DNA from: Crocinitomicaceae bacterium
GTDB taxonomy: Bacteria > Bacteroidota > Bacteroidia > Flavobacteriales_D > Sanyastnellaceae
Direction: 5' to 3'
NCBI GenBank assembly: GCA_002722795.1
Contig: PBMY01000019.1
Coordinates: 1 to 64,000 of the forward strand
DNA: 64,000 nucleotides
Shown here: positions 51,998-61,996 of the stretch, piece after piece
How the letters are laid out: each line of letters starts with the position of its first letter
Numbering within the stretch: position 1 is the first letter of the stretch
Program-made: the position numbers and the translations under genes
The notes under the pieces: model-generated
Databases searched by the model: none
What the model was told of the DNA's origin: nothing
The model's input: the letters and a program-made list of their open reading frames with translations, nothing else

Positions 51998-53284
51998 TCA
52001 GAGTAGGGGTAGTAGTTGTTCCATTCTCATGCTTCTACTTCCCTTTAATAAAACAGTAAATCCTTTAATGGGCTCCACTTCCCAAACTTCTTTTAAATCC
52101 TCTACAGAAGTGTAAAATCTTGAATCTTCATTGGAAACTGCATAGAATTCCTCTCCTACGAAGATTCCATTTAATCCTAATTTATCACTCAATCCTACTA
52201 TCTCCTTGTGTGCCTCATGTGAGAACCGTCCTAACTCTCTCATGTCTCCTAGTACTACTAATTTATCACCCTCGATGTTTTTGGCAAATGATTCTAATGC
52301 ACCAATCATGCTAGAAGGATTAGCATTGTATGCATCAAGCAATACAGTATTTAATTCAGTCTGAGTAGTTTGGGATCTATTATTTTTTGGTGAGTATTCT
52401 GAAACTGCTGCTCCAATTTGGTCTCTTTCTACTCCAAAATGTAATCCAACAGTTATAGCTGTAGTTATATTGTCAAGATTATAGTCGCCTTCTAATTGAA
52501 CTGTTAGCGCCTTGCTTTCTCCCTCCTTATTAGACCAAACAAATTGCCTACTTTCCCCTTCAATAAATCTTGCAGTCGGCTCATTTTGTTTATTACCGTA
52601 TAGTGTTCTATTAAGCCCTTCAGAGATTTCAATAAGTAAAGGATGATTTGCATTAACGAAGACATTCGTTCCCTCCTTACTCCTTAAAAAATCAAATAAC
52701 TCACCCTTACCTTTCTTTACACCCTCAATTCCTCCAAACCCTTCAAGGTGAGCACGACCAATATTAGTAATCAAACCATAATTGGGTTCAGCAATAGAGC
52801 AAAGTGTTGCAATTTCTCCTATATGATTTGCTCCCATCTCAACTATAAGTACTTCAGTATCTCTAGGCGCAGAAAGTAAAGTCAAGGGGACACCAATATG
52901 ATTGTTTAAGTTTCCTTTAGTTGAATGTACCTTATACTTTCTATCGAGAACTGCAGTAATTAATTCCTTAGTTGTAGTTTTCCCATTTGACCCAGTTAGT
53001 CCTAGTACGGGGCATGAAAATGTTCTTCGATATTCTCTAGCCAAACCTTGAAGTGATTCTAGAACATCATCAACTAGTATAATTCCATTTTTAGGAACTA
53101 AATCCTTATCGTCAACAACTGCTGCAATACAACCGGCTTCTAAAGCATCTTGTGCATATTTGTTTCCATCAAAATTTTTACCTTTTAAGGCAAAGAAGAT
53201 CATGCCTTCCTTACACAACCGTGTGTCAGTAGTAACACTAGTTGGTGTGTTTAGGAATATTTTAAGTAGTTCTTTAGACGACAT
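51998..53284 (-). CDS. murF: UDP-N-acetylmuramoyl-tripeptide--D-alanyl-D-alanine ligase
   Basis: A 428-residue Mur ligase that adds D-Ala-D-Ala to the peptidoglycan precursor in the cytoplasm. The ATP-binding loop is L-T-G-S-N-G-K-T-T-T-K-E; E-M-G-A-N-H-I-G-E-I follows, and the C-terminal domain has D-A-Y-N-A-N-P-S-S-M. It lies 65 bases downstream of gldJ, separated by a terminator hairpin; gldJ-murF linkage is common in flavobacteria. Confidence 0.96.
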   Translation of the reverse strand: MSSKELLKIFLNTPTSVTTDTRLCKEGMIFFALKGKNFDGNKYAQDALEAGCIAAVVDDKDLVPKNGIILVDDVLESLQGLAREYRRTFSCPVLGLTGSNGKTTTKELITAVLDRKYKVHSTKGNLNNHIGVPLTLLSAPRDTEVLIVEMGANHIGEIATLCSIAEPNYGLITNIGRAHLEGFGGIEGVKKGKGELFDFLRSKEGTNVFVNANHPLLIEISEGLNRTLYGNKQNEPTARFIEGESRQFVWSNKEGESKALTVQLEGDYNLDNITTAITVGLHFGVERDQIGAAVSEYSPKNNRSQTTQTELNTVLLDAYNANPSSMIGALESFAKNIEGDKLVVLGDMRELGRFSHEAHKEIVGLSDKLGLNGIFVGEEFYAVSNEDSRFYTSVEDLKEVWEVEPIKGFTVLLKGSRSMRMEQLLPLL

Positions 53285-53293
53285 TCAATTACA

Positions 53294-53337
53294 AAGAAAA
53301 GCCCCGATGTAATAATGACATCAGGGCTTTAAAAAAA
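53294..53337 (-). terminator. Intrinsic terminator between gldJ and murF
   Basis: AAAGCCCTGATGT pairs with ACATCGGGGCTTT (one mismatch) across 53298-53330, followed on the minus strand by a T-rich stretch. An A-run on the other side suggests it could also work in the opposite sense. Confidence 0.8.
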
Positions 53338-53349
53338 GTTATTAGTCAA

Positions 53350-55098
53350 TTAGTGTCCAGAGTAAGGAACAGGAGTTCCAACTCTAGTCATTGCACATCT
53401 AAACCCGATGTCAGCTGACGATTGAGTCTCATCTAAGAAACGACGAGTACCTGGAACAAGCCAATAAGCTCTATCATTCCAACCACCACCTTTGTATACT
53501 CTAGATTGGTTGTTTACAAGCGAAGATGCGCCGTAATCGTACATCCTATTCATATCTTGCCTTCCTTCGTCACCTTGTCCAAACGCGATCGAGCTGTTAA
53601 AATCACCATCAAGGTAATCGATGTTATTTGCCTCTCGGTAGTTGCTTCTGTTAATATTTTCTTCAACAGTAACGTCTCTGAACTTCATGTCTCCGGGTAC
53701 AGCAATAATATTGTCACTCATGCCTTTTCTTAGGTCAGCAGCTACCAAAGCTTCACTTTCTTCGATCATATCCATTGCGTCTGCCATGATAGTTTGGGCT
53801 TCTTCCTCTTGCTTCTTTTTATCAGCTTCTGAAGCTTCTTCAAATTTAACTTCTAATGAGTTCATAAGCTCGTCATCTTCTGGTGTTACGGCTTTAGACC
53901 CAATCTTTCGTCTGTAATCATTAAGAAATGCAGTAGTTCCTGGAATATCATAAACTACGTAATCATATTTATCAGCAGGGTTGCCCTCTGGATTATGTAC
54001 CATTGTTTGGTAGTTGTTACCACGATATGGACGGAATTCTTCAGAGTCTAGAGTAGAAAGTGGACGATATACATCCATAACCCACTCGTTTACGTTGCCA
54101 GCCATATTAAATAGGCCGTAATCATTTGGAGCGTAAGCTCTAACCTGTACAGTGATATCACCGAAGTCATCTAATGCTCCAGCAACACCCATGTAATCAC
54201 CTCTTCCTTTTACGAAGTTTGCGTTAATGTCGCCAAATCCTTTGTCTCTAGTTTTGTCATTACGTATGTAGTGACCATCCCATGGGTAAGTTCTACGCTC
54301 TTCAATAAGTTCACCGTAGCTGTTACCAATAAGACCTAGAGCAGCATACTCCCACTCAGCTTCTGTTGGAAGTCTGTAATCAGGAAGTAGAACTCCGTCC
54401 TCCATGCGAATATCACGATATCCACTAGAGTTTGGACTATAATCTTTAATTCCTTCAGCATCTCTTTCGCCAACATATTGACGATTTAAGTAAGTATCAG
54501 TTGTAAAATGCTCTTCATCCATTTGAGATTCTGGGTTGTGAACAAAAAGTCCCTCTTGAACTAGGATGTTTTCATTTACACGATCAGTTCTCCACTTACA
54601 AAAGTCGGTTGCCTGTCTCCAACTTACTCCAACTACAGGGTAATCTCTGTATGCTGGGTGGCGTAGGTAGTAATCTACCATTGGCTCATTGTAAGCAAGC
54701 TTTTCTCTCCAAGCTAATGTGTCCGGAAGAGCTCTCTCAACGATTTCAGGGAAGCTGTTTCCATAGATTCTGTCTAACCAATTTAGGTATTCAAGCCAAA
54801 ACATATTTGTTACCTCAGTTTCATCCATGTAGAATGAACTTACAGTAACTCGTCTTGGAGAGTTGTCCCAATTATTTGTTAGGTCGTCTTCAACCTGTCC
54901 CATTGTGAAAGTACCACCTTCAACGAAGATGAGACCAGGTCCGGTTTGTTGCTCGTAGAAGTTTGCCTTCTCAAATCCTCCGTTTTCAGTTTTGTTGTAC
55001 TTCCATCCAGTTGCACCAGAACGTTCTCGGTAACAACCAGTCAAGGCAAACATAATGCCTAGTGAAGCTATTAATGTAATGTGTAGTTTCAATTTCAT
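53350..55098 (-). CDS. gldJ: Gliding motility lipoprotein GldJ
   Basis: A 582-residue lipoprotein (lipobox A-L-T-G-C, Cys22) with a formylglycine-enzyme-like (SUMF1) fold: F-V-E-G-G-T-F-T-M-G near residue 60, R-L-P-T-E-A-E-W-E-Y-A near 245, N-M-A-G-N-V-N-E-W-V-M-D near 330, and the closing R-V-Y-K-G-G-G-W and I-G-F-R-C-A. A charged, Glu/Lys-rich insert lies at about 400-470. GldJ stabilises GldK and is needed for T9SS and gliding in Flavobacterium. It is called GldJ rather than GldK because of the murF and porU/porV context. Confidence 0.93.
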   Translation of the reverse strand: MKLKLHITLIASLGIMFALTGCYRERSGATGWKYNKTENGGFEKANFYEQQTGPGLIFVEGGTFTMGQVEDDLTNNWDNSPRRVTVSSFYMDETEVTNMFWLEYLNWLDRIYGNSFPEIVERALPDTLAWREKLAYNEPMVDYYLRHPAYRDYPVVGVSWRQATDFCKWRTDRVNENILVQEGLFVHNPESQMDEEHFTTDTYLNRQYVGERDAEGIKDYSPNSSGYRDIRMEDGVLLPDYRLPTEAEWEYAALGLIGNSYGELIEERRTYPWDGHYIRNDKTRDKGFGDINANFVKGRGDYMGVAGALDDFGDITVQVRAYAPNDYGLFNMAGNVNEWVMDVYRPLSTLDSEEFRPYRGNNYQTMVHNPEGNPADKYDYVVYDIPGTTAFLNDYRRKIGSKAVTPEDDELMNSLEVKFEEASEADKKKQEEEAQTIMADAMDMIEESEALVAADLRKGMSDNIIAVPGDMKFRDVTVEENINRSNYREANNIDYLDGDFNSSIAFGQGDEGRQDMNRMYDYGASSLVNNQSRVYKGGGWNDRAYWLVPGTRRFLDETQSSADIGFRCAMTRVGTPVPYSGH

Positions 55099-55144
55099 CG
55101 TAATAGGTTTGATGATCTAGTCTAAGATTCTTGCAGTTATATAA

Positions 55145-56155
55145 CTAGAAAGTTGGGCAAGGTATTTTACGGAACTTGCCTTTTTTCGATTTACAGTCAA
55201 ATTTCAATGTCATGCTCAACTCGTGAGCACCACCTGTAGCAGGGGTTAATTCAGAGATAGTAATATCGTAGCTGTAACCGAATCTCATAATATCAGATTC
55301 AATTCCAATTACAGCGATAAGAGCATCTCTGTATACAGGTTCTTCAGAGCTAGAGAAGAAAACTCCTCTATACCAAACGCCGCCAAATAAAGGGCCTTTA
55401 TTCACGAAAAGACCAGTGTTGAGTTGCTTAAACTCAGCCTGCTTACGAAATAAGAAGTTTGGTGATATTGAGGCTAATACCTCATTCTTTATATTTTTCT
55501 TAATTGGGAACTTACCTCCAGCATGAACGGTTAATTTCATTGGAAGACGGCTAAGTCCTACAACTAGAGATTCGTTTGGCTCGTTTAAGTGATGAGCAGC
55601 AAATCCTAGATGAAGCTTTGGCGTGAAAAGTAAAAGGCCTGCACCGAAATCAACATTTTGAACCTTACCACCTCTAGGAGTATCTTGAGTTTCATAGATG
55701 AAACCACGACGAGGATCAATCATGTCTCCAAAAGTCAAGTTGCTCCAATCTAGAGCTTTCTGGAAATAGCTTGCCTCAAGCGCTGCTCTCATGCTAAGCT
55801 TTCTAGTTAGACTTTGTTGATATGCATACATTCCGGTAATTCGGGTAGTCTGTAAAGTGCTTTGGCCTGCCTGATCATGTAGAACAGTCAATCCAAGTCC
55901 TCCTTGAATAGAATTCAAGTGCTGATCATAAGAAACAGCGTTAGTTACATAACTTCCGCTCATTGCCGGCCATTGGTTTCTATATGACATCACCATTCTA
56001 GGGCAACGGTCAGAACCAGCAAAAGCTGGGTTAAGGAATAGTGGATTCGCGTAGTACTGAGTAAACTCAGGGTCTTGTGCTTGCGCTTCATTAGCTGCGC
56101 CAACAACTAGAACGAACGCAAGAAGCGTATAGCGAATTAGGTATTTCAGTTTCAT
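55145..56155 (-). CDS. porP: Type IX secretion PorP/SprF-family outer membrane protein
   Basis: A 336-residue barrel protein with a signal peptide ending A-Q-A before Gln. The mature start Q-D-P-E-F-T-Q-Y-Y-A-N-P-L-F-L-N-P-A-F-A-G is the PorP/SprF signature. In F. johnsoniae SprF helps secrete and attach SprB; related copies usually pair with large adhesins. I use ATG 56153-56155; ATG 56162-56164 or a GTG at 56183 would add 3 or 10 residues. It lies upstream of gldJ by 46 bases and is divergent from porU. Confidence 0.9.
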   Translation of the reverse strand: MKLKYLIRYTLLAFVLVVGAANEAQAQDPEFTQYYANPLFLNPAFAGSDRCPRMVMSYRNQWPAMSGSYVTNAVSYDQHLNSIQGGLGLTVLHDQAGQSTLQTTRITGMYAYQQSLTRKLSMRAALEASYFQKALDWSNLTFGDMIDPRRGFIYETQDTPRGGKVQNVDFGAGLLLFTPKLHLGFAAHHLNEPNESLVVGLSRLPMKLTVHAGGKFPIKKNIKNEVLASISPNFLFRKQAEFKQLNTGLFVNKGPLFGGVWYRGVFFSSSEEPVYRDALIAVIGIESDIMRFGYSYDITISELTPATGGAHELSMTLKFDCKSKKGKFRKIPCPTF

Positions 56156-56301
56156 TTTCAACATAGAGGTTCCCATTGAACTCACAAGTATACGAAATTT
56201 ACAACATTTATTTTGGGTGGGTCTTAAAGCGTAGCTTTAACAATAACACCGTACAAATGACGTTTATTCCTTGATTCTTGCCGAAATTTGACAAATAACT
56301 A

Positions 56302-59300
56302 ATGAGCGTCGACGCAAAAAATAAAAGGATATGCACACTCTCTCGTGTGTTTAAGGTTTTTACCGTGACTTTTTTGTGTATGTACACTAGTGAAAGTCAG
56401 ATTTTTGCGCAAGTCGATGAAGTTTCTGAAGCTCAAGTAATAGAAGCACATTGGGAATTAACGGAGACGACAGAAATTCTCGACGAATTGTCTCCAACAG
56501 TCATTGCCGAGTTCCAAATTGATAGTCGTTGGAGTGGCGTAGAAGTCTTAGATGAAACTTTATTATGGGAGAATTTCACTCAAGAATCGAATGAATTTGA
56601 CCAAAATATAGGTAAGTTTTTTACTGTTAATCGCCCTGAATGGCGTGTAGTTAGAGGCGATAATTCAAATAGTTACTTAGCTCAGGTAAGATTACCTGCA
56701 TTTCGCATTGAAAATGGCCAAACTCAAAGACTTGCTTCATGGTCTGGAGTAATTGCATCATCCCCCGCATTATACAATAGAATCCAAAGGGATTGGCCCG
56801 AAAATTCAGTTCTTTCCACAGGAAGTTGGATAAAATTTGCCACTACAAAAGAGGGTATTCACAGAATCGAATATTCGGATTTAACTGCATCAGGATTAGA
56901 TCCTGATTCACTTAATTTCAATAAGATTCAGCTATATGGTGGCGGAGGACAACAGCTTCCATTTTTAAACGATACTGAGCGTCCACTCGATCTTCCGCTG
57001 ATTCCCATTAAAACAAATGGAGAGGCTGATGGAGCTTTTAATCAGGGTGACGCAATATTCTTTCATGCTTCAGGTGTGAATACTTGGGAATATGATGAGG
57101 GCGATGATATGTGGAAACATAACCTACACGCTTGGTCTGATACTGCGTTTTACTTCATGCGACTTGATGGGGAATCAAACCTCGAAGGGAGCCGAATTTT
57201 AGCCGCAGACGAAATTATGAGCCCGGCTACTGAAACTTATACCAAGCACCTTGCTAGGAGGTTTCACGAAGTGGAATTGACAAATTTGGCGCATTCCGGA
57301 AGGGAATTCTATAATGAGCACTTTACATATTTGGGGTCCCAAGTGTTTAGCATAAATTTCGATATTCCGAATCTCACAGGTGATACTGGTCATGTTAGTT
57401 CTAGGATAGCGGGCCGAACTTTAGGGACAACGAGTGATTATACCATGAGTTGTGTAGGTGAGCAGTACACCACTTCGGATGTTAGCCTTACTGAGAATAG
57501 TCTTCTTATAGCCCAAAAGAGGAACTTAAATATTTCAGCACCACTTAACGGGGATGGTGTAATCGTAGAGATGTCTTATTCACCAGGCAATAGCGAGGCC
57601 GAGGGGTGGATTGATTATGTCAGGGTGCAGGCTTGGCAGCATTTAATATTTTACGGAGGACAGTTTCATGTGAATGGGACTCATTATACTGAAGAGGAAG
57701 AAATAGTGGAATACCTTCTTGAGGATGCCCAAACCGTAGATGAAGTTTGGGATATCACTAATCATTTGGAACCTAAAATTTGCGAAGTCGAAGGACTAGG
57801 AACAAACCAAATCAGCTGGAAATCAGATAAGGATACGACTAGAAGATTTGTGTCATTCCGTTACAGTTCGTCACACCAAGTTGAACCATTGGGTGTTGTT
57901 GCTAATTCTAATTTGCATTCACTTCAGGATATAGATTTGGTGATTTTAACCTCTCCAATTTTGGATTCGGCTGCATACCGATTAGCGACTCTTCATGCCA
58001 ATGAGGGTATGAGAGTTGCCGTTGTAAATCAACGTGAGTTGTGGAATAGTTTTTCTTCTGGTTCGCCCGACCCTACAGCTCTTAAGATGTTAATGATGAT
58101 GTTGAAGGATAAGGCTGAAGACCCAGTAAATGAGCCCAAACATCTTCTTCTCATGGGCGATGGAACTTATTTAAATAGGAATCTTAATCCTGACGGGATT
58201 AACCTACTGACATTCCAAAGCGAGAACTCAGAAAGCACAGTGAGTAGCTATGTGACGGACGATTATTTTGGGATTCTAGAGGATGGGTTTGGTGAGGCCC
58301 CTGGGGATAAGCTAGCTATCGGAGTCGGGAGAATTCCCGCTTCGAGCTTAGGTGATGCACTTGGAATGGTGGCAAAGATTGAGACTTATTTGGGTGAGCC
58401 TATCGATACTGTGGGTGTTGGGAGTTGCTCGGGAGATGAAGCCTCGTCTACTTTTGGGGCGTGGAGAAATAAAATTTTGTTTGTGACGGATGATCAGGAT
58501 GGGAATAATAATGATGGGTGGCGTCATATGTCCGATAGCGAGGTACATTCGGATCACGTTTCCGAGAATTACAATGATTACGATGTGATTAAGATTTATC
58601 CTGATTCTTATGTACAGGAGGCCACGCCTGGGGGTGAGAGATATGATGAGGCAGAGGCTGAAATTCAGCGGAAAGTTGAGGAGGGGGCTTTGATTGTGGA
58701 TTATATAGGTCATGGAGGTGCTAGGGGATGGGCGCACGAAAGAATTTTGAATACGACAACTATTAGGGAGTGGACAAACAAGAATAGGTTGCCAGTATTT
58801 ATGACAGCTACATGTGAGTTGTCGAGGTATGACGATCCAGATGTGGAGTCAGCAGGAGAGATGTTGATATTCAATCCTGACGGAGGAGCTGTAGGGACAT
58901 TAACTACTACGAGGACTGTATTTAGTGGAGGCAACCAAGAGTTGAACACAGCATTTTTCCAAACTGTTTTAAATGAGGATGCTGGTACAGGCCAAATGCG
59001 TTGCCTAGGTGATATCTGTAAAGACACAAAAAACAGCAACATCGTCACTAGTACAGTAAACATGAGGAATTTCTCTCTTTTAGGTGATCCTGCAATGATG
59101 CTAGCTTATCCTGCTGAAAATATTTATATAACTGAAATTCCGGATACTATTAAGAGTTTGGACTTAGTTACAATAAGTGGATACGTAGGAAATGCTGAGG
59201 GGGATACTTTGACGGATTTTAATGGTAGAATCTATCCAACGGTTTTTGACAAACGCTCTTATTTAAACACTTTAGATAATGATCAAGTTGCCGGTGCATT

Positions 59301-60174
59301 TGCCTACAGCATGTTCAGAAATGTTATATATAAAGGACTTGCGAGTGTGGAGGGCGGCACATTTACATTTCAATTTGTTGTGCCAAGAGATATTGATTAT
59401 ACATTTGGTAAAGGAAGAGTGAGCTGCTACGCTCTTAGTGGTGATAGAGATGCCCATGGAGCTACAGAAGACTTTGTTATAGGCGGAACTTCAGATTCCA
59501 TTATAATAGATAATGAGGGTCCTCAGGTTCAACTTTATATGAACGACAGCTTATTTATAAGCGGAGGAATCACTTCTGATGATCCCTGGCTTTACGCTAA
59601 AGTATACGATGAAAGTGGCATAAATACGGTCGGAAATGGAATAGGCCACGATCTGAAAGCAGTTCTTGATGGCGAATATGACAATCCATTTATTCTAAAT
59701 TCCTACTTTGCTGCAGACTTAGATACATACAAAAGTGGTACTGTCAGGTTTCCATTTAGAGACTTGGAAGAGGGTGTACATCACTTGGAATTAAAGGTTT
59801 GGGATGTCCAAAACAATAGCGCAACAGCTACAACAGAGTTTATAGTTGTAAATTCTCTAGATGTTGCATTAAACACAGTGTATGCTTACCCAAATCCTGC
59901 ATATTATGAGACTACTTTCCGCTTTTCGCACAATCAAGAATGCAACGCTGTAACAGCTAAACTTGAGATTTACGATAGCAGTGGACGATATGTAAGAGGT
60001 TATGAAACTGACTTGCACGCTCAAGGATCTACCACAGACCTATTGAAGTGGGATCTGACAAATGATGGTGGAGCAAAGGTGGAACAAGGTATTTACCTTT
60101 TTAAAATAGAATTAATAGCGATAAATGGCGCTTCCGCACAATATGGAAGTAAACTTGTCGTTGTAGGGCCGTAA
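56302..60174 (+). CDS. porU: T9SS C-terminal signal peptidase/sortase PorU
   Basis: A 1,290-residue secreted C25 (gingipain-like) cysteine peptidase that removes C-terminal sorting domains and attaches proteins to lipopolysaccharide. The signal peptide ends I-F-A before Gln. Catalytic His804 is in D-Y-I-G-H-G-G-A-R-G-W and Cys838 in T-A-T-C-E-L-S-R-Y. The last 90 residues form a type A sorting domain (Y-A-Y-P-N-P start, G-I-Y-L-F-K-I near the end), which PorU keeps. Codon use turns toward G-ending codons at about 58,200-58,860. porV starts 25 bases after its stop. Confidence 0.95.
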   Translation: MSVDAKNKRICTLSRVFKVFTVTFLCMYTSESQIFAQVDEVSEAQVIEAHWELTETTEILDELSPTVIAEFQIDSRWSGVEVLDETLLWENFTQESNEFDQNIGKFFTVNRPEWRVVRGDNSNSYLAQVRLPAFRIENGQTQRLASWSGVIASSPALYNRIQRDWPENSVLSTGSWIKFATTKEGIHRIEYSDLTASGLDPDSLNFNKIQLYGGGGQQLPFLNDTERPLDLPLIPIKTNGEADGAFNQGDAIFFHASGVNTWEYDEGDDMWKHNLHAWSDTAFYFMRLDGESNLEGSRILAADEIMSPATETYTKHLARRFHEVELTNLAHSGREFYNEHFTYLGSQVFSINFDIPNLTGDTGHVSSRIAGRTLGTTSDYTMSCVGEQYTTSDVSLTENSLLIAQKRNLNISAPLNGDGVIVEMSYSPGNSEAEGWIDYVRVQAWQHLIFYGGQFHVNGTHYTEEEEIVEYLLEDAQTVDEVWDITNHLEPKICEVEGLGTNQISWKSDKDTTRRFVSFRYSSSHQVEPLGVVANSNLHSLQDIDLVILTSPILDSAAYRLATLHANEGMRVAVVNQRELWNSFSSGSPDPTALKMLMMMLKDKAEDPVNEPKHLLLMGDGTYLNRNLNPDGINLLTFQSENSESTVSSYVTDDYFGILEDGFGEAPGDKLAIGVGRIPASSLGDALGMVAKIETYLGEPIDTVGVGSCSGDEASSTFGAWRNKILFVTDDQDGNNNDGWRHMSDSEVHSDHVSENYNDYDVIKIYPDSYVQEATPGGERYDEAEAEIQRKVEEGALIVDYIGHGGARGWAHERILNTTTIREWTNKNRLPVFMTATCELSRYDDPDVESAGEMLIFNPDGGAVGTLTTTRTVFSGGNQELNTAFFQTVLNEDAGTGQMRCLGDICKDTKNSNIVTSTVNMRNFSLLGDPAMMLAYPAENIYITEIPDTIKSLDLVTISGYVGNAEGDTLTDFNGRIYPTVFDKRSYLNTLDNDQVAGAFAYSMFRNVIYKGLASVEGGTFTFQFVVPRDIDYTFGKGRVSCYALSGDRDAHGATEDFVIGGTSDSIIIDNEGPQVQLYMNDSLFISGGITSDDPWLYAKVYDESGINTVGNGIGHDLKAVLDGEYDNPFILNSYFAADLDTYKSGTVRFPFRDLEEGVHHLELKVWDVQNNSATATTEFIVVNSLDVALNTVYAYPNPAYYETTFRFSHNQECNAVTAKLEIYDSSGRYVRGYETDLHAQGSTTDLLKWDLTNDGGAKVEQGIYLFKIELIAINGASAQYGSKLVVVGP

Positions 60175-60199
60175 TCCTAGATTACATTTGCAATTCCTA

Positions 60200-61510
60200 A
60201 TGAAAAAAAAGCATTTATTATTTTCTAGTGCTATAGCAGTTGTTCTTGCTATTCTTCCTAATAGGTATCAATGTCAAATTGATCCCGACGAAGATCCAAC
60301 GCAGTTTTTTCAACTTAATACGATTACTACAGCTGTCCCTTTTTTGATGATTGGTCCAGACTCTAGATCAGGTGCACTCGGTGATGCAGGTGTGGCACTT
60401 TCTCCTGATGCAAATAGTTTGCATTGGAATCCTGCCAAAATGGCTTTCTCAGATAGCGAATTAGACGTGAGCCTTTGTTACACACCTTGGTTAAGGGCGT
60501 TGGTTGATGATATGAATTTGGCCTATTTGAGTGGAGTAAATAAACTAAATCGTAAGCAGGCATTAGGTTATGCACTTAGATATTTCAGCTTAGGTAACAT
60601 CACATTTACTGATGAACAGGGCCAAACAATTAGAGACTTCCAGCCAGCCGAATTCAGTCTTGACGTAGGATTTTCCCAAAAGTTTTCTGACAAGTTCAGC
60701 GGCGGTGTTACAGGAAGGTTCATCCATTCTAACTTAACAGGTGGAGTTACAGTTGTTGGTGCTGAATCAAAACCGGGAATATCAGTAGCAGCAGATTTGG
60801 GTTTGTTCTACACTAATAAACGCGCTAATTGGTTTGGGGGTAAGGGCATGTTCAATTGGGGGATGAATATTTCAAATATCGGATCTAAGATGAGCTACAC
60901 TGCAACTGCAGCAAGAGACTTTATTCCCGGAAATCTTAGATTAGGTGCTGCATATAAAATGCAGATTGACGATTACAATGCTCTGACATTCACATTCGAT
61001 TTAAACAAGTTACTTGTTCCAACTCAGCCTATTTATCACGAGTATGATATTAGTACTATTGTCAGTGGATTCGATCCCAACGTTGGCGTTGCTACAGGTA
61101 TAGTTCAATCATTCTACGATGCTCCAGGTGTAGTGACATTTACTGATTCAATAAACCTTCAGCCCGTTGGACCAGAAGGAGCTATGGTTGATGTTTACCA
61201 CGACCCAAGCGAGTACACTGTTGAACAAGGATCTGTATTTAGAGAGGAGCTCAGAGAAATCAATATTGGTGGAGGGCTTGAATATGGCTTTATGGATGTT
61301 TTTTCCTTTAGAACGGGATACTTCTTTGAGCACTACTCAAAAGGAAATAGACAGTTTATTGCAATGGGTGCTGGTCTGAAGTACACGGTATTCAATATTG
61401 ACCTTAGTTACATAATCAGTACTACTCAGCAAAACCCTCTTGCTAATACACTTAGGTTTACTCTGTCACTTCAGTTTTCAGATTTAGAAGAGTTCCTCAA
61501 AGAGGATTAA
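60200..61510 (+). CDS. porV: T9SS outer membrane protein PorV (LptO)
   Basis: A 436-residue FadL-like barrel that shuttles secreted clients to the PorU sortase. The signal peptide begins M-K-K-K-H-L-L-F; I use ATG 60200, not the TTG at 60188. Mature features are the T-A-V-P-F-L-M-I-G-P-D-S-R-S-G-A-L-G-D-A-G start, N-S-L-H-W-N-P-A-K, and the long 280-340 insert. The order porU-porV-ispF is conserved in flavobacteria. Confidence 0.95.
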   Translation: MKKKHLLFSSAIAVVLAILPNRYQCQIDPDEDPTQFFQLNTITTAVPFLMIGPDSRSGALGDAGVALSPDANSLHWNPAKMAFSDSELDVSLCYTPWLRALVDDMNLAYLSGVNKLNRKQALGYALRYFSLGNITFTDEQGQTIRDFQPAEFSLDVGFSQKFSDKFSGGVTGRFIHSNLTGGVTVVGAESKPGISVAADLGLFYTNKRANWFGGKGMFNWGMNISNIGSKMSYTATAARDFIPGNLRLGAAYKMQIDDYNALTFTFDLNKLLVPTQPIYHEYDISTIVSGFDPNVGVATGIVQSFYDAPGVVTFTDSINLQPVGPEGAMVDVYHDPSEYTVEQGSVFREELREINIGGGLEYGFMDVFSFRTGYFFEHYSKGNRQFIAMGAGLKYTVFNIDLSYIISTTQQNPLANTLRFTLSLQFSDLEEFLKED

Positions 61511-61516
61511 AACCAA

Positions 61517-61996
61517 ATGGATTTCAGAATCGGATATGGCTACGACGTTCATCGCCTCTCGGAAGGTGAAGAGCTGTGGATTGGTGGAATCCTTGTTCCA
61601 GGGGAATTTGGCGCCGTAGGACACAGCGATGCTGACGTGCTACTTCATGTTATTTGCGATGCAATGTTGGGTGCACTAGCTCTTGGTGATCTAGGGAAAC
61701 ACTTTCCGGATACAGATCCAGCATACAAAGGCATAGATTCAAAAAAGCTACTAGCTCACACAATGGAATTAGTTCGCGAAAAAGGTTGGACTGTTGGTAA
61801 TATTGACACTACAGTTTGTCTTCAAGCTCCTAAGCTCGCACCTTATATTTCTAAAATGCGTTTAGCAATTTCAGAGGTACTTGATTGTCACCTAGATAGG
61901 ATTAGCGTAAAGGCTACAACTACCGAAAATATTGGGTTTATTGGTACTGGCGAGGGTATCAGCGCTCACGCAGTTGCGTTGCTTAAGAAGGGTTAG
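61517..61996 (+). CDS. ispF: 2-C-methyl-D-erythritol 2,4-cyclodiphosphate synthase
   Basis: A 159-residue enzyme of the MEP isoprenoid pathway. Zinc ligands are in G-Y-D-V-H (Asp8, His10) and the active site includes G-H-S-D-A-D-V-L-L-H, F-P-D-T-D-P and T-T-E-x-I-G-F. Length is typical. It starts 6 bases after porV and overlaps the convergent DUF4956 gene by 4 bases. Confidence 0.96.
   Translation: MDFRIGYGYDVHRLSEGEELWIGGILVPGEFGAVGHSDADVLLHVICDAMLGALALGDLGKHFPDTDPAYKGIDSKKLLAHTMELVREKGWTVGNIDTTVCLQAPKLAPYISKMRLAISEVLDCHLDRISVKATTTENIGFIGTGEGISAHAVALLKKG

Noticed and set aside
53350..55098. GldK instead of GldJ
   Set aside because: Both share the SUMF1-like fold, but there are no gldL, gldM or gldN genes nearby, and the murF, porU and porV context is that of gldJ.
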